From an uncultured Oscillospiraceae bacterium (GTDB lineage: Bacteria; Bacillota; Clostridia; Oscillospirales; Acutalibacteraceae): 35,110 nucleotides of DNA. A program made the translations under genes and the position numbers. The stretch spans positions 1 to 35,110 of the forward strand of contig UQKB01000018.1 in NCBI GenBank assembly GCA_900541565.1. The letters run 5' to 3'. The notes beneath the pieces are model-generated. The model had not been told where the DNA came from. It made no database searches and saw nothing but the letters and a program-made list of their open reading frames with translations. Shown one piece after another: positions 6,731 to 14,402 of the stretch. The first letter of the stretch is position 1, and each line of letters starts with the position of its first letter.

Positions 6731-8029
6731 TCAGGGCTCAAAAACCGTGCCAATTAAAACAGGGATATTGCTTTCGTTGTCCACAAGCATATATAGAAAC
6801 GGGCGGTTGAGCACAACGCTGTTTTCCGTTGGGAAGTCTTCGTCCGGTGCAGCCTCTGTAACAGCGGCTAAGCCTGCTTGAATGCCCTGCGGGCCTATAT
6901 TGATAGAGGTTTTATGTGTTAAATTATGGATCCATACGCTTTCAGACGTCATTTTGCTGAAATCTGCATCCTTTGAAAAAAGGGAAGACAAGCCAATATC
7001 TTCCATAAGCGATGCCAGATCCTGCGTATAGGAACAGGAAAAGGCGGGCAGATAAGCCTGTGTAAATTCTGTGGCAGAGGCGCTGGCCGCCAGATGGGAC
7101 AGTTCTTCCCCGGTAAGGGTTGCAAGGTATTCCTCCAGCGAAAGGTCTTCGTTTGGAAGAATAGCGATAAAGCGCAGTGGAAGCGTGTCCAGATTTTTAA
7201 TAAAGCCGGTGGCGTTGTCTGTTTGGATATACCGTTCGGAAGAGCGCATAAACTGTATGGTTTTGTTCCCGCTGCCTGCAGCGAAGGTTCCCTCTTGTAT
7301 GTCGTTTTGCGTATAGGCCGTGACCCATGGCGCGTCCAGCGAAAGGGCACTGACCAGGGATAGGGTGGTTTGGGGATCTATACTGTCCAATACAGACGAA
7401 ATAGCGCCGTTTGTCTGTTCCTTTGTCCATCCGTTTATTTTATTAAGGGTTTGCGCGTCTGAAAAATCTTCTGAAAATGCGCCGGCATTATAGTAATTTG
7501 CATTTTTTTGCAAAAAAGTACGCTTAATGTCTATGCCCTCGCGTACCCACATAGAATTTGCAAGCGAAAGGGATGCAGTGTCGCTGTTAAAGGCACACAG
7601 GCGCTGCAGAAGATAATCGGAGCAAGCGTTGATATTGTTCAAAGAGACGACGCCGTCCCCCAAAACCTTTCTGCATTCCTTAAGGGAATCCCCGTCTGTA
7701 CCGTTTGCAGCCATAGCCAGCAGCAGATAGGTGGAAACAGGGGACAAAAGCGTATTTTTCCCCTGTTCGGCTCCCTGGATTAGGGATGCAGAAAAATCTG
7801 TAAGCGTCTGTACGTATTTTTCGTAGCTTTCAGGCGCCTGTACCTCCTGAGTAAAGTCGTATGCAGCCGCGCTTTCCCCACGCTGCACGCCTGCCATCAG
7901 GTTTTCGCTTGTCGGGATCAGTTGTGTTTCCTCCCCGGCACAGCCGGATGCATTAAGAAAAAGCAGAAAAACAAGGGCAGAGGATAGCATCAGACAAAGC
8001 AGACGATTCATTTTTTTAAATTGTAGCAT
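6731..8029 (-). CDS. Lipoprotein serpin (serine/cysteine protease inhibitor family)
   Basis: Serpins trap proteases by insertion of a cleaved reactive loop into a beta-sheet. This 432-residue protein has a lipoprotein signal ending ASGC (Cys30), so it is probably anchored on the outer face of the membrane. Serpin landmarks are NTLLSPVSTYLLLAMAANG (near residue 92), INGWTKEQTNGAI (198-210), LPAFSCSYTQDL (327-338) with GLSSLF and DFSKM, and the C-terminal RPFLYMLVDNESNIPVLIGTV. The reactive loop lies at about residues 382-405 and is roughly three residues longer than in alpha-1-antitrypsin. Its hinge (GIQAGLAAVTEA) keeps small residues but lacks the usual Thr-Glu at its start, so inhibition is likely but not assured. 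The start ATG has AGGAG 9 nt upstream. It begins 5 nt after the glycosyltransferase stop, so the two are probably co-translated. Confidence 0.92.
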   Translation of the reverse strand: MLQFKKMNRLLCLMLSSALVFLLFLNASGCAGEETQLIPTSENLMAGVQRGESAAAYDFTQEVQAPESYEKYVQTLTDFSASLIQGAEQGKNTLLSPVSTYLLLAMAANGTDGDSLKECRKVLGDGVVSLNNINACSDYLLQRLCAFNSDTASLSLANSMWVREGIDIKRTFLQKNANYYNAGAFSEDFSDAQTLNKINGWTKEQTNGAISSVLDSIDPQTTLSLVSALSLDAPWVTAYTQNDIQEGTFAAGSGNKTIQFMRSSERYIQTDNATGFIKNLDTLPLRFIAILPNEDLSLEEYLATLTGEELSHLAASASATEFTQAYLPAFSCSYTQDLASLMEDIGLSSLFSKDADFSKMTSESVWIHNLTHKTSINIGPQGIQAGLAAVTEAAPDEDFPTENSVVLNRPFLYMLVDNESNIPVLIGTVFEP

Positions 8030-8034
8030 GCGGT

Positions 8035-9393
8035 TTATCTCCTATCTTGTTGGGTCAGCTGTTGGATCAATTTATAGATATTGCCTGCAGACTGTTCTTT
8101 GAAAAAAGCGCGGCAGGCTGTTTTCATGGATTCAAGCTTTTCCGGATGTAAAAGCAGGTCCTCGACGGCCGCCCGGCATTCCCTGCCCTTTGGAAGCCTG
8201 ATTGCCATATTGTGGCGCAGCAGGAAATCGGCATTTTCTTCTTCTTGCCCCGGAAAGGCTTTGAAGATTGCCATGGGGAGCGAAGAAGCAAGTGATTCTG
8301 AAACCGTAAGGCCGCCGGGCTTTGTAATAATCAGATCGGCAATGCTCATATATTTATTAACATCACTGACAAAATACAAAAGCTTTGTGGGCTTTGCTTT
8401 GCCGGACCCTCTATATAGCTTTTGGATTAAGGCGCTTTCCAGCAGATCCTCCTTAATTTCCGCTTTGGTTTCCCTGAGCTTTTCTTTGAGATGGCCGGTT
8501 TTTTCTTTAAGCTGGGTAGAAAGCTCGGAAACCCTGCGGCTTTTTGTACCAGGTTCTGCCAAAACGTCTGCTTCGGATGGCGTTTTGGCGTCTTTGCTCT
8601 TTTGCCGCTTTATATAGGCTTCTTCTTCGGCAGATTTGTTTAAGAGCTTTTCAAAGGCGTCGTAAAGCTTTGGGTTTTTGCCTGTGATGACAATTATTTG
8701 AAAATCCAGATCTATTTCTGAAATATTCTGATAGATTTTTAAAATATCGGTCACGCCGAAGCTGCCCGCCATAATCAATATGGTAGGCTTTTGCGGGTCA
8801 AGGCACATTTGATGCATTAGTTCGACCTTGTCATATTTTTCATAAAACGATGGATCAATCGGAATCCCCAGCGAATGGATCTTTTCACGCGGAACGCCGA
8901 AAGCTTCAACCGCATCGACCATTTCTTCGCTTGAAACAATATAGCTGTCCACTTTTTCGTTGATATAGGTCTTGTGGGGGGCAAAATCTGTAATAATGCA
9001 GATAAGCGGTGCTTTTACATGATAATCCCTTTTTAAATTGGAGGCCATTTCTGCTGCAAAAGCATGCACGGTCACGATTACATCAGGCATAAAGTCCAAA
9101 ATCAGCGGATACAGCTTTTTTGTAAGCTGTCCGGTTACTTTTGTTACCATGCTGTTAAGCGGCGTGTCCTTATTGGCGGTATTATATACGCTGCCATATA
9201 ATTTCGGCGTTTTAGTGGCAAGGAAAACGTAGCCTTCTGAAACCGTTTTGTTGAGCATGGGGCTTACATATTCCAGCGTGTCTACAATTTTGACCACTGC
9301 GGTTTCGTCGTGCTGGGTAATGTACGCTTTTAAAGCCGCAGAAGCGCGCATATGCCCTCCGCCTGTGGATGCGGATAAGACCAGAATTTTCAT
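8035..9393 (-). CDS. UgtP/MGDG-synthase-like glycosyltransferase (GT28 family) with a charged insertion
   Basis: Members of this family add glucose or galactose from a UDP-sugar to diacylglycerol at the cytoplasmic membrane face, giving glycolipids that can anchor lipoteichoic acid. The N-terminus MKILVLSASTGGGHMRASAAL carries the family's GGGH motif. LILDFMPDVIVTVHAF and APLICIITDFAPH follow, then IVITGKN at about 233-240. ITKPGGLTVSESLASSLPM (356-374) is the donor-binding C-terminal motif. Between the last two motifs is an unusual stretch of about 84 residues (252-335), rich in Lys and Glu and predicted by eye to be helical or coiled-coil, that I do not know from UgtP. The length of 452 is therefore larger than the usual 370-400. 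AAAGGA supports the ATG. A promoter lies upstream and a serpin gene follows after 5 nt. Confidence 0.9.
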   Translation of the reverse strand: MKILVLSASTGGGHMRASAALKAYITQHDETAVVKIVDTLEYVSPMLNKTVSEGYVFLATKTPKLYGSVYNTANKDTPLNSMVTKVTGQLTKKLYPLILDFMPDVIVTVHAFAAEMASNLKRDYHVKAPLICIITDFAPHKTYINEKVDSYIVSSEEMVDAVEAFGVPREKIHSLGIPIDPSFYEKYDKVELMHQMCLDPQKPTILIMAGSFGVTDILKIYQNISEIDLDFQIIVITGKNPKLYDAFEKLLNKSAEEEAYIKRQKSKDAKTPSEADVLAEPGTKSRRVSELSTQLKEKTGHLKEKLRETKAEIKEDLLESALIQKLYRGSGKAKPTKLLYFVSDVNKYMSIADLIITKPGGLTVSESLASSLPMAIFKAFPGQEEENADFLLRHNMAIRLPKGRECRAAVEDLLLHPEKLESMKTACRAFFKEQSAGNIYKLIQQLTQQDRR

Positions 9394-9474
9394 ACTATCA
9401 GCCGTCCTTTATCGTTTATCGGTCCATATATTTTTGTATGAAACGGCGTTTTTTTGTAGACTGCCGTATTTACC

Positions 9475-9502
9475 ATTATAACAAAAAAATTTACATTTTC
9501 AA
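9475..9502 (-). promoter_or_regulatory. Promoter of the glycosyltransferase-serpin operon
   Basis: On the minus strand, TTGAAA (9497-9502), a 16-bp spacer and TATAAT (9475-9480), preceded by an extended TGT, form a good sigma-A-type promoter about 80 bp before the start codon. Confidence 0.75.
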
Positions 9503-9535
9503 TAAGGAAAAAAGAGGAGATGTACGCCTATACAA

Positions 9536-9565
9536 GTTCCTGTATGGAGTACGCCGCTCAGGAAC
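9536..9565. repeat. Inverted repeat in the divergent intergenic region
   Basis: GTTCCTG (9536-9542) and CAGGAAC (9559-9565) form a 7-bp inverted repeat with a 16-bp gap. It lies between the divergent promoters of the glycosyltransferase and the VanW gene. The direct repeat GTACGCC occurs nearby at 9522-9528 and 9550-9556. It could be a regulator site, but the arms are short. Confidence 0.3.
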
Positions 9566-9649
9566 AACAAATAGGGGTTTTCCAAAAAAACAGGAGCAAA
9601 GTACGGCAAGTTTGTTAATATTTACATTGTATGGAAAACAGAATAATGC

Positions 9650-9679
9650 TTTACTTTTTGAAGCCATGTGGTGTATTAT
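9650..9679 (+). promoter_or_regulatory. Probable promoter of the VanW-domain gene
   Basis: TTTACT (9650-9655), an 18-bp spacer and TATTAT (9674-9679) give a fair sigma-A-type promoter 56 bp before the GTG start. This placement also argues against the longer upstream start at 9631, which would lie before the promoter. Confidence 0.5.
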
Positions 9680-9735
9680 ATAGGGGATTACAGCGGTTAA
9701 GTGCTTGCGTCCCGTATTTGGAAGGAGAAAGTATT

Positions 9736-11604
9736 GTGAGCGACGAAAAGAAGGAAAAAAATTTAACGGAGCATACACAGGAAAACCAGCCTGTACAACA
9801 TAGCGACGCAGATATTGAGCAAATTTTAAACGAGGTGCGTCAAAAGCAAAATTATGAGCCGAAAACGCAGCACGCGGATGTGTCCCAAGAGGATGCAGGG
9901 CAGGCTTCTGAACAGAAAAAGGAGCCGCTGGAGCAGGTGCAAAATGTGCCTGCGCAGGAAAGCGCTTCAACACAGCCGGAGCAGCCGCAGATAGAAAAAA
10001 GCGGGGATGCAGGGCAGCAGCCGGCACAAGGGAAAACACCTGAATTTGAAACGTTTGAGGATATCAGCAGTTCCAGCCGCCCGGGCGCGCAGTATGGGGA
10101 TTCTTTTGCACAGACGCCTTCTCAAAATGAGGCCAAGGCAAAGCCGAGAAAAAAAGGAAAGCTTTTTGTTCTGGGGATTGCCGGCTGTATGATTTTGCTG
10201 TCGGCGACGTTCTTTGGCGTACTTTTGCTAAATCCGGACGTTATCCCCAGCATTGCGCCGGTTACAGAAGCGAAAGGAGCGGAGCCCGCCGCCAAGGAGG
10301 CTGTTTTTGCAAAAGGGGTGTCCATTGGCGGGATTGACGTCAGTGGGAAAACGGTAAAGGAAGCCACCGCGCTGATTGTGGTAAAAGATAAGGAAGTTGC
10401 CCCAGCATTTTCCGTGGACGTTATAAGCAATGATAAAGTGTTGACCTTTAATCAGGACGATTTTTCTTATACCTATAACACTGAAGCGGTGATTGAGCAG
10501 GCTTATCAGTACAGCAAGGACGTTGCAAAAGCTATAAACGAAGGAAGCCTGGACCGGCTTTCTCTGCCGGAAGGGGAAAACGTTACCGTTGACGAGCAGG
10601 CCGGCACGATTGATTTTTCCATATTCTGTCAGGTTACGAGTGCGTCTGTGGAAAAGGTGGTAGAAAGGGCGGCTAAAGAGATTGATATTGCCGCGGTAGA
10701 GCCGCATGTGTCAAAATTTGATCCCGACGCGCAGGAGAGCAAACGGTTTACATATGCAGAAGGTGAAAATGGTACGGCCCTGGACAGGGAAAAGCTAAAT
10801 GAGGATTTTATGATTTTATTTGCAAAGGGCCCTGCAAGCGGGGAACTTCAGGCGCAGACAACCGTAACAGAGCCAAAGCATACAATGGACGAGGTCAAGA
10901 AAGCGACAGTGCTTCTTGCAAGGTTCAGTACAGTTTCCACCAATACCTATAATGCCAACCATAATATGAAAACGGCGTTTGCGTCCACTAACGGAAAAAT
11001 TGTAGAACCCGGCGGGATTTTTTCGTTTAATGAGTGTACCGGCGACAGCAATTTACCGTCCAACGGGTATCTTCCTGCAAGCGTAATTGCAAACGGACAG
11101 TACGAACAGGGATACGGCGGCGGCATATGCCAGGCTGCTACAACGATATACAACGCGGGGATTCGGGCCAATATGGGGATTGAAGAAAGATACCCGCATT
11201 TATGGTGCTCCCCCTATGTATATGGCGGGCTGGACGCGACGATCGACTACGGAAACCTGGATTTAAAGCTGAAGAACAATACGGAGTTCCAGATGTTTTT
11301 CAGGACGTATATGGACGGTGTTACATTATACTGCGAAATTTATGGCTGGCAGTCGCCCGAGTTTGACGAGGTCAGGACCGAGTCTGAATGCACATGGGTT
11401 GAGTCAGAAGAATATGGCTTTAAGGCGGAGCGCGTGTTTTACCTTAACGGCAAGGAAGTAAAAAGGGAAGATCTTCCGGATTCTGTTTACAGCCTGTCCC
11501 AGGGACATTACGTTGTAGAAGGGGATCCAGGCAACGTATCGACAAAGATCGACCGTTCTGAAAGCAGTTCAAAGGCGGAAAGCACAAAGCCTGCCGATGA
11601 ATAA
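9736..11604 (+). CDS. Membrane-anchored VanW-family protein with PG-binding-like domain
   Basis: The 622-residue product starts at GTG 9736, chosen for the strong GGAAGGAG 7-8 nt upstream; an ATG at 9631 would precede the promoter. Residues 1-135 are hydrophilic, rich in Gln, Glu and Pro, and probably disordered in the cytoplasm. One membrane helix (LFVLGIAGCMILLSATFFGV) follows. The outside part has a repeat-type peptidoglycan-binding-like region (FAKGVSIGGIDVSGKTVKEA) and then a VanW domain with GGIFSFNECTGD, GYGGGICQAATTIYNA and the aromatic YPHLWCSPYVYGG. VanW is named for a gene in some vancomycin-resistance clusters, but its reaction is unknown; many Clostridia carry such proteins, often linked to the cell wall. 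The C-terminal tail is acidic and serine-rich. The gene stands alone, closed by a strong terminator. Confidence 0.9.
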   Translation: MSDEKKEKNLTEHTQENQPVQHSDADIEQILNEVRQKQNYEPKTQHADVSQEDAGQASEQKKEPLEQVQNVPAQESASTQPEQPQIEKSGDAGQQPAQGKTPEFETFEDISSSSRPGAQYGDSFAQTPSQNEAKAKPRKKGKLFVLGIAGCMILLSATFFGVLLLNPDVIPSIAPVTEAKGAEPAAKEAVFAKGVSIGGIDVSGKTVKEATALIVVKDKEVAPAFSVDVISNDKVLTFNQDDFSYTYNTEAVIEQAYQYSKDVAKAINEGSLDRLSLPEGENVTVDEQAGTIDFSIFCQVTSASVEKVVERAAKEIDIAAVEPHVSKFDPDAQESKRFTYAEGENGTALDREKLNEDFMILFAKGPASGELQAQTTVTEPKHTMDEVKKATVLLARFSTVSTNTYNANHNMKTAFASTNGKIVEPGGIFSFNECTGDSNLPSNGYLPASVIANGQYEQGYGGGICQAATTIYNAGIRANMGIEERYPHLWCSPYVYGGLDATIDYGNLDLKLKNNTEFQMFFRTYMDGVTLYCEIYGWQSPEFDEVRTESECTWVESEEYGFKAERVFYLNGKEVKREDLPDSVYSLSQGHYVVEGDPGNVSTKIDRSESSSKAESTKPADE

Positions 11605-11652
11605 GCTGCGTATTGACGCTAAGGATAAAAAATCGACCGTATTACAGAAGGA

Positions 11653-11690
11653 AACAGGATAAGCCTTTTTCGGCTTATCCTGTTTTTGTT
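11653..11690 (+). terminator. Intrinsic terminator of the VanW gene
   Basis: AACAGGATAAGCC (11653-11665) pairs with GGCTTATCCTGTT (11672-11684), a 13-bp stem with a 6-nt loop, followed by a run of T residues. Confidence 0.85.
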
Positions 11691-11691
11691 T

Positions 11692-11720
11692 GTATTTTTT
11701 TTGCTTTGGGCTTCATACTA
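11692..11720 (+). promoter_or_regulatory. Sigma-G-like forespore promoter of spoVAD
   Basis: CATACTA (11714-11720) matches the -10 CATNHTA of Bacillus sigma-G exactly. GTATT (11692-11696) lies 17 bp upstream and agrees with the -35 GYATR except in the last base. The GG expected upstream of a sigma-F-only -10 is not in the right place. No sigma-A promoter is evident. The site is 65 bp before the spoVAD ATG. Confidence 0.6.
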
Positions 11721-11784
11721 AAAAAGAAAACGTAAAACCGGAAGAAATATTTTCTGTCGGAAATAGAAAGGATGGAGCATAACA

Positions 11785-12795
11785 ATGGCGCAGCGCAAGG
11801 GGAAATATACGATTATTACGGAAAACAAGCCTGTGCTGGCTGGTTGGGCCGCCGTTGCAGGGAAAAAGGAAGCGGAAGGGCCGCTGAAGGATAGTTTTGA
11901 CAAAATTTTTTATGACACAATGGCTGGTGAAGACACTTGGGAAAAGGCGGAAAGCAAGCTGCAAAAAGAGGCAGTAAGCCTTGCGCTTGAAAAGGCAAAG
12001 GTAAAAGCAGAGGAAATAGACACCATCTTTGCGGGGGACCTTCTCAACCAGTGTATTTCCTCCAGCTTTGGGCTGCGCAGCTTTAACATTCCTTTTCTGG
12101 GGCAGTACGGCGCGTGCTCGACAATGGCGCAGACCCTGCTGCTGTCGGCGCTATTTGTAGATACGGGCATTGCACGTAAATGCGCGGCGGTAACGTCTTC
12201 TCATTTCTGTTCGGCGGAAAGGCAGTTCCGTTTTCCGCTGGAATACGGCGGCCAGCGCACGCCCACGGCGCAGTGGACTGTTACGGGTGCAGGTTGCGCC
12301 GTTGTGGCAAACCAGGGGCAGGGGCCGCATATTGAGGCGGTGACAATTGGAAAAATTATAGACCTTGGCATTAAAGACGCCAATAATATGGGCGCAGCAA
12401 TGGCGCCCGCGGCAGCGGAGGTAATACACAACTATTTGATGGATACGCAGAAAAAGCCCAGCGATTTTGATTTGATTATTACCGGAGATCTGGGAACGGT
12501 GGGGTCTAAGCTGCTATGCACGCTGCTGTCTGAAGAATATCATATGGACATCCGCAGCAGGCACACGGACTGCGGCGTGCTGATTTACGACACAAAAGAG
12601 CAGGATGTGCATGCAGGCGGCTCCGGCTGCGGCTGCAGCGGCAGTGTTTTGTGCTCTTATATTTTGAACAATATGCAAAAGCAGAATGCACATGATATTT
12701 TATTTATAGCCACGGGTGCGCTTATGTCGCCAACCTCTTCCCAGCAGGGAGAGAGCATCCCGGGGATTGCGCATTTGATTCATATCCAAGCGTAA
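11785..12795 (+). CDS. spoVAD: Stage V sporulation protein AD (SpoVAD)
   Basis: SpoVAD binds dipicolinic acid and, with SpoVAC and SpoVAE in the inner forespore membrane, brings it into the developing spore. The 336-residue protein matches the family in length and motifs: KPVLAGWAAVAGKKEAEGPL near the N-terminus, FAGDLLNQCISSSFG, IPFLGQYGACSTMAQ (the position of the thiolase-like active cysteine in this FabH-related fold), SSHFCSAERQFRFP, TVTGAGCAVV, and GGSGCGCSGSVL near the C-terminus. The ATG has AAAGGATGG upstream. Unusually, spoVAC and spoVAE are not beside it, so this copy is an orphan here; the rest may lie elsewhere. It appears to have its own sigma-G-like promoter, which fits expression in the forespore. 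It is followed by an unlinked PAP2 gene with a sigma-A promoter. Confidence 0.96.
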   Translation: MAQRKGKYTIITENKPVLAGWAAVAGKKEAEGPLKDSFDKIFYDTMAGEDTWEKAESKLQKEAVSLALEKAKVKAEEIDTIFAGDLLNQCISSSFGLRSFNIPFLGQYGACSTMAQTLLLSALFVDTGIARKCAAVTSSHFCSAERQFRFPLEYGGQRTPTAQWTVTGAGCAVVANQGQGPHIEAVTIGKIIDLGIKDANNMGAAMAPAAAEVIHNYLMDTQKKPSDFDLIITGDLGTVGSKLLCTLLSEEYHMDIRSRHTDCGVLIYDTKEQDVHAGGSGCGCSGSVLCSYILNNMQKQNAHDILFIATGALMSPTSSQQGESIPGIAHLIHIQA

Positions 12796-12884
12796 AGAAA
12801 AAAATTTTTGTAGAAAAAAGATAAGGAATTATCATAACAGGAAGTTATTTTCTATTTATTTATCTGTCCATATGCGCAAAAGTA

Positions 12885-12893
12885 TGGTATAAT
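12885..12893 (+). promoter_or_regulatory. Extended -10 promoter of the PAP2 gene
   Basis: TGG followed by TATAAT (12888-12893) is an extended -10 element 32 bp before the ATG at 12926. No good -35 is visible, which extended -10 promoters tolerate. Confidence 0.6.
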
Positions 12894-12925
12894 ACTCTTT
12901 AGAATTTGTAGTAAGGAGTATGTAT

Positions 12926-13450
12926 ATGCTTGAGCGTGTACAATATTTTGACGATATCGTTCTTAGCTGGATCGGAAAGCTTCATACCCCGCGAAGAAAC
13001 AAACTGATGGTTTTTGTGACGAGGCTGGGGGACAAAGGGCTGGTCTGGTTTGCCATGTGCGTACCGTTTTTAATTTATAAGCCTTGGCGACTGACCGGCG
13101 CGAATATTTTAGTAGGACTTGTAATGGCGCATTTGGCGGGAGAAATATTGATTAAACACCTTGTATGCAGGGTCCGCCCGTGCCACAAGCTGGACGACAA
13201 TGAGCTTGTGATCAAGCGACCGCGGTATTATTCGTTTCCGTCCGGGCATACAACGGCATCCTTTTCCGTTGTGGCCGTAACGGCGCTGCAATGCTGGCCG
13301 GTTGCGATCCCGGTGTTTATTCTTGCGGGATTGATTGGTTTTTCCAGACTGTATTTGCGCGTGCATTATTTCACGGATGTTGTAGCCGGCGCACTGCTTG
13401 GCCTTTTGTGCGGCTTTTTGTCTGTGGAGCTGTTTCGTGCGATGTTATAA
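12926..13450 (+). CDS. PAP2-family membrane phosphatase
   Basis: The 174-residue protein is a small integral membrane phosphatase of the PAP2 superfamily, which removes phosphate from lipid phosphates such as undecaprenyl pyrophosphate or phosphatidic acid. All three signature motifs are present: KHLVCRVRP (KxxxxxxRP), FPSGHTTAS (PSGH) and SRLYLRVHYFTDV (SRxxxxxHxxxD). Four to five hydrophobic segments surround them. I chose ATG 12926 because AAGGAG (12913-12918) is 7 nt upstream; the ATG at 12920 would be only 1 nt from it. The gene stands alone with its own promoter and a shared terminator. Undecaprenyl pyrophosphate recycling is common for this size class, but the substrate cannot be read from sequence. 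Confidence 0.92.
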   Translation: MLERVQYFDDIVLSWIGKLHTPRRNKLMVFVTRLGDKGLVWFAMCVPFLIYKPWRLTGANILVGLVMAHLAGEILIKHLVCRVRPCHKLDDNELVIKRPRYYSFPSGHTTASFSVVAVTALQCWPVAIPVFILAGLIGFSRLYLRVHYFTDVVAGALLGLLCGFLSVELFRAML

Positions 13451-13483
13451 ATGGAAGGTTATAAAAAACTGGATAGAAAAAAG

Positions 13484-13513
13484 GGCGGGCCGCTTTTTTA
13501 AAAGCGGCCCGCC
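13484..13513. terminator. Bidirectional terminator between PAP2 and the MBL-fold gene
   Basis: GGCGGGCCGCTTT (13484-13496) is the exact reverse complement of 13501-13513, giving a 13-bp GC-rich stem. On the minus strand the stem is followed by CCTTTTTT, a proper T tract; on the plus strand the downstream sequence is T-rich but broken. Confidence 0.8.
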
Positions 13514-13618
13514 TTCTTTGGTTAACATTGCGGGATGACAACGAAAGGGACGGCATGCTTTTGTTTGCGGCGCCCTTATCGACCCTTTATATACAGGCAG
13601 AGCAAATTTTTTATTTTT

Positions 13619-14314
13619 TCAAATTTTTAAACGCTGCAGCGGCTTTTCCATTGGAAGCACGACGGTTGGAAGTCCCATATCGAGAAACAGCTTTTTTAAT
13701 CTGTTTGAGGCGGAGGTGTCTTCCCGGAAATGCATGGGGATAATATACCGCGGGCAAACGGTTTGCGCAAATTCGACCGCACCAAGGGAAAACGCATCTT
13801 CCAGGCGTGGGTCGGCAGGGATAAAAGCAAGATCGATTGTATGGCCCGATAGTTTGGAAATTTCTTCGCGGTAGGCACGCCCCATTTCCCTGTTCCAGCT
13901 TTCATCCTCCCCCTGCCAGTACCAATGGTTCAGGTCGCCGGCATGGTAAAGCGTATAATGCGGCGTTTTAATGAAAAAGGCTACGCCTTCGTCTGTAGAA
14001 CGCAGGGTGCAGACCTGAAAATGGGAAAAAGCAACAGATTGGCCGGGAGCGAGCAAAACGGTTTTTGTAAGCAGCGGCTTTGGTATGTGATTTTTGTTGA
14101 TGTCGTAGGATAAGATAAAGCGTACATCCGGAAAATGTGAAAAAAGAGAAAAAATAACGGGATTAAAGTGGTCGTGATGCCGGTGGCTTGCAAAAATGTA
14201 CAAGGGCTTGTCGTTCCTGATTGGTGGCAGTGTACCTTTAAAATAATCAAATAAAAGCGTTGCGTCTGTAAGCTCTAGTAAAAAGCAACTGTGATAAATA
14301 TAGGTAATATCCAT
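13619..14314 (-). CDS. MBL-fold metallo-hydrolase (UlaG-like)
   Basis: The 231-residue protein has the metallo-beta-lactamase fold: YIYHSCFLLEL near the N-terminus, SHRHHDHFNPVIF (the zinc-binding HxHxDH), then YHAGDLNHWYW and YIIPMHFRED, which supply further metal ligands. The short length without extra domains resembles UlaG-like or other stand-alone hydrolases; the substrate is unknown. The ATG is preceded by GGGAGG with 6 nt spacing. It is convergent with the PAP2 gene and shares a terminator with it. A candidate promoter lies at about 14363-14402. Nothing in the neighbourhood points to a pathway. Confidence 0.88.
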   Translation of the reverse strand: MDITYIYHSCFLLELTDATLLFDYFKGTLPPIRNDKPLYIFASHRHHDHFNPVIFSLFSHFPDVRFILSYDINKNHIPKPLLTKTVLLAPGQSVAFSHFQVCTLRSTDEGVAFFIKTPHYTLYHAGDLNHWYWQGEDESWNREMGRAYREEISKLSGHTIDLAFIPADPRLEDAFSLGAVEFAQTVCPRYIIPMHFREDTSASNRLKKLFLDMGLPTVVLPMEKPLQRLKI

Positions 14315-14362
14315 GTTTCCCTCCCGTCGGTCGGCCTTAAAAGCTTCTGTATTTTTCTGTTT

Positions 14363-14396
14363 TTTATACTATAACCCGTAAGATACACAAGCGCAA
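14363..14396 (-). promoter_or_regulatory. Candidate promoter of the MBL-fold gene
   Basis: On the minus strand TTGCGC (14391-14396), 17 bp and TATAGT (14368-14373) fit a promoter. An alternative pair, TTGTGT with TATAAA at 16 bp, overlaps it. The -35 is weak in both readings. Confidence 0.4.
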
Positions 14397-14402
14397 TACA
14401 GA

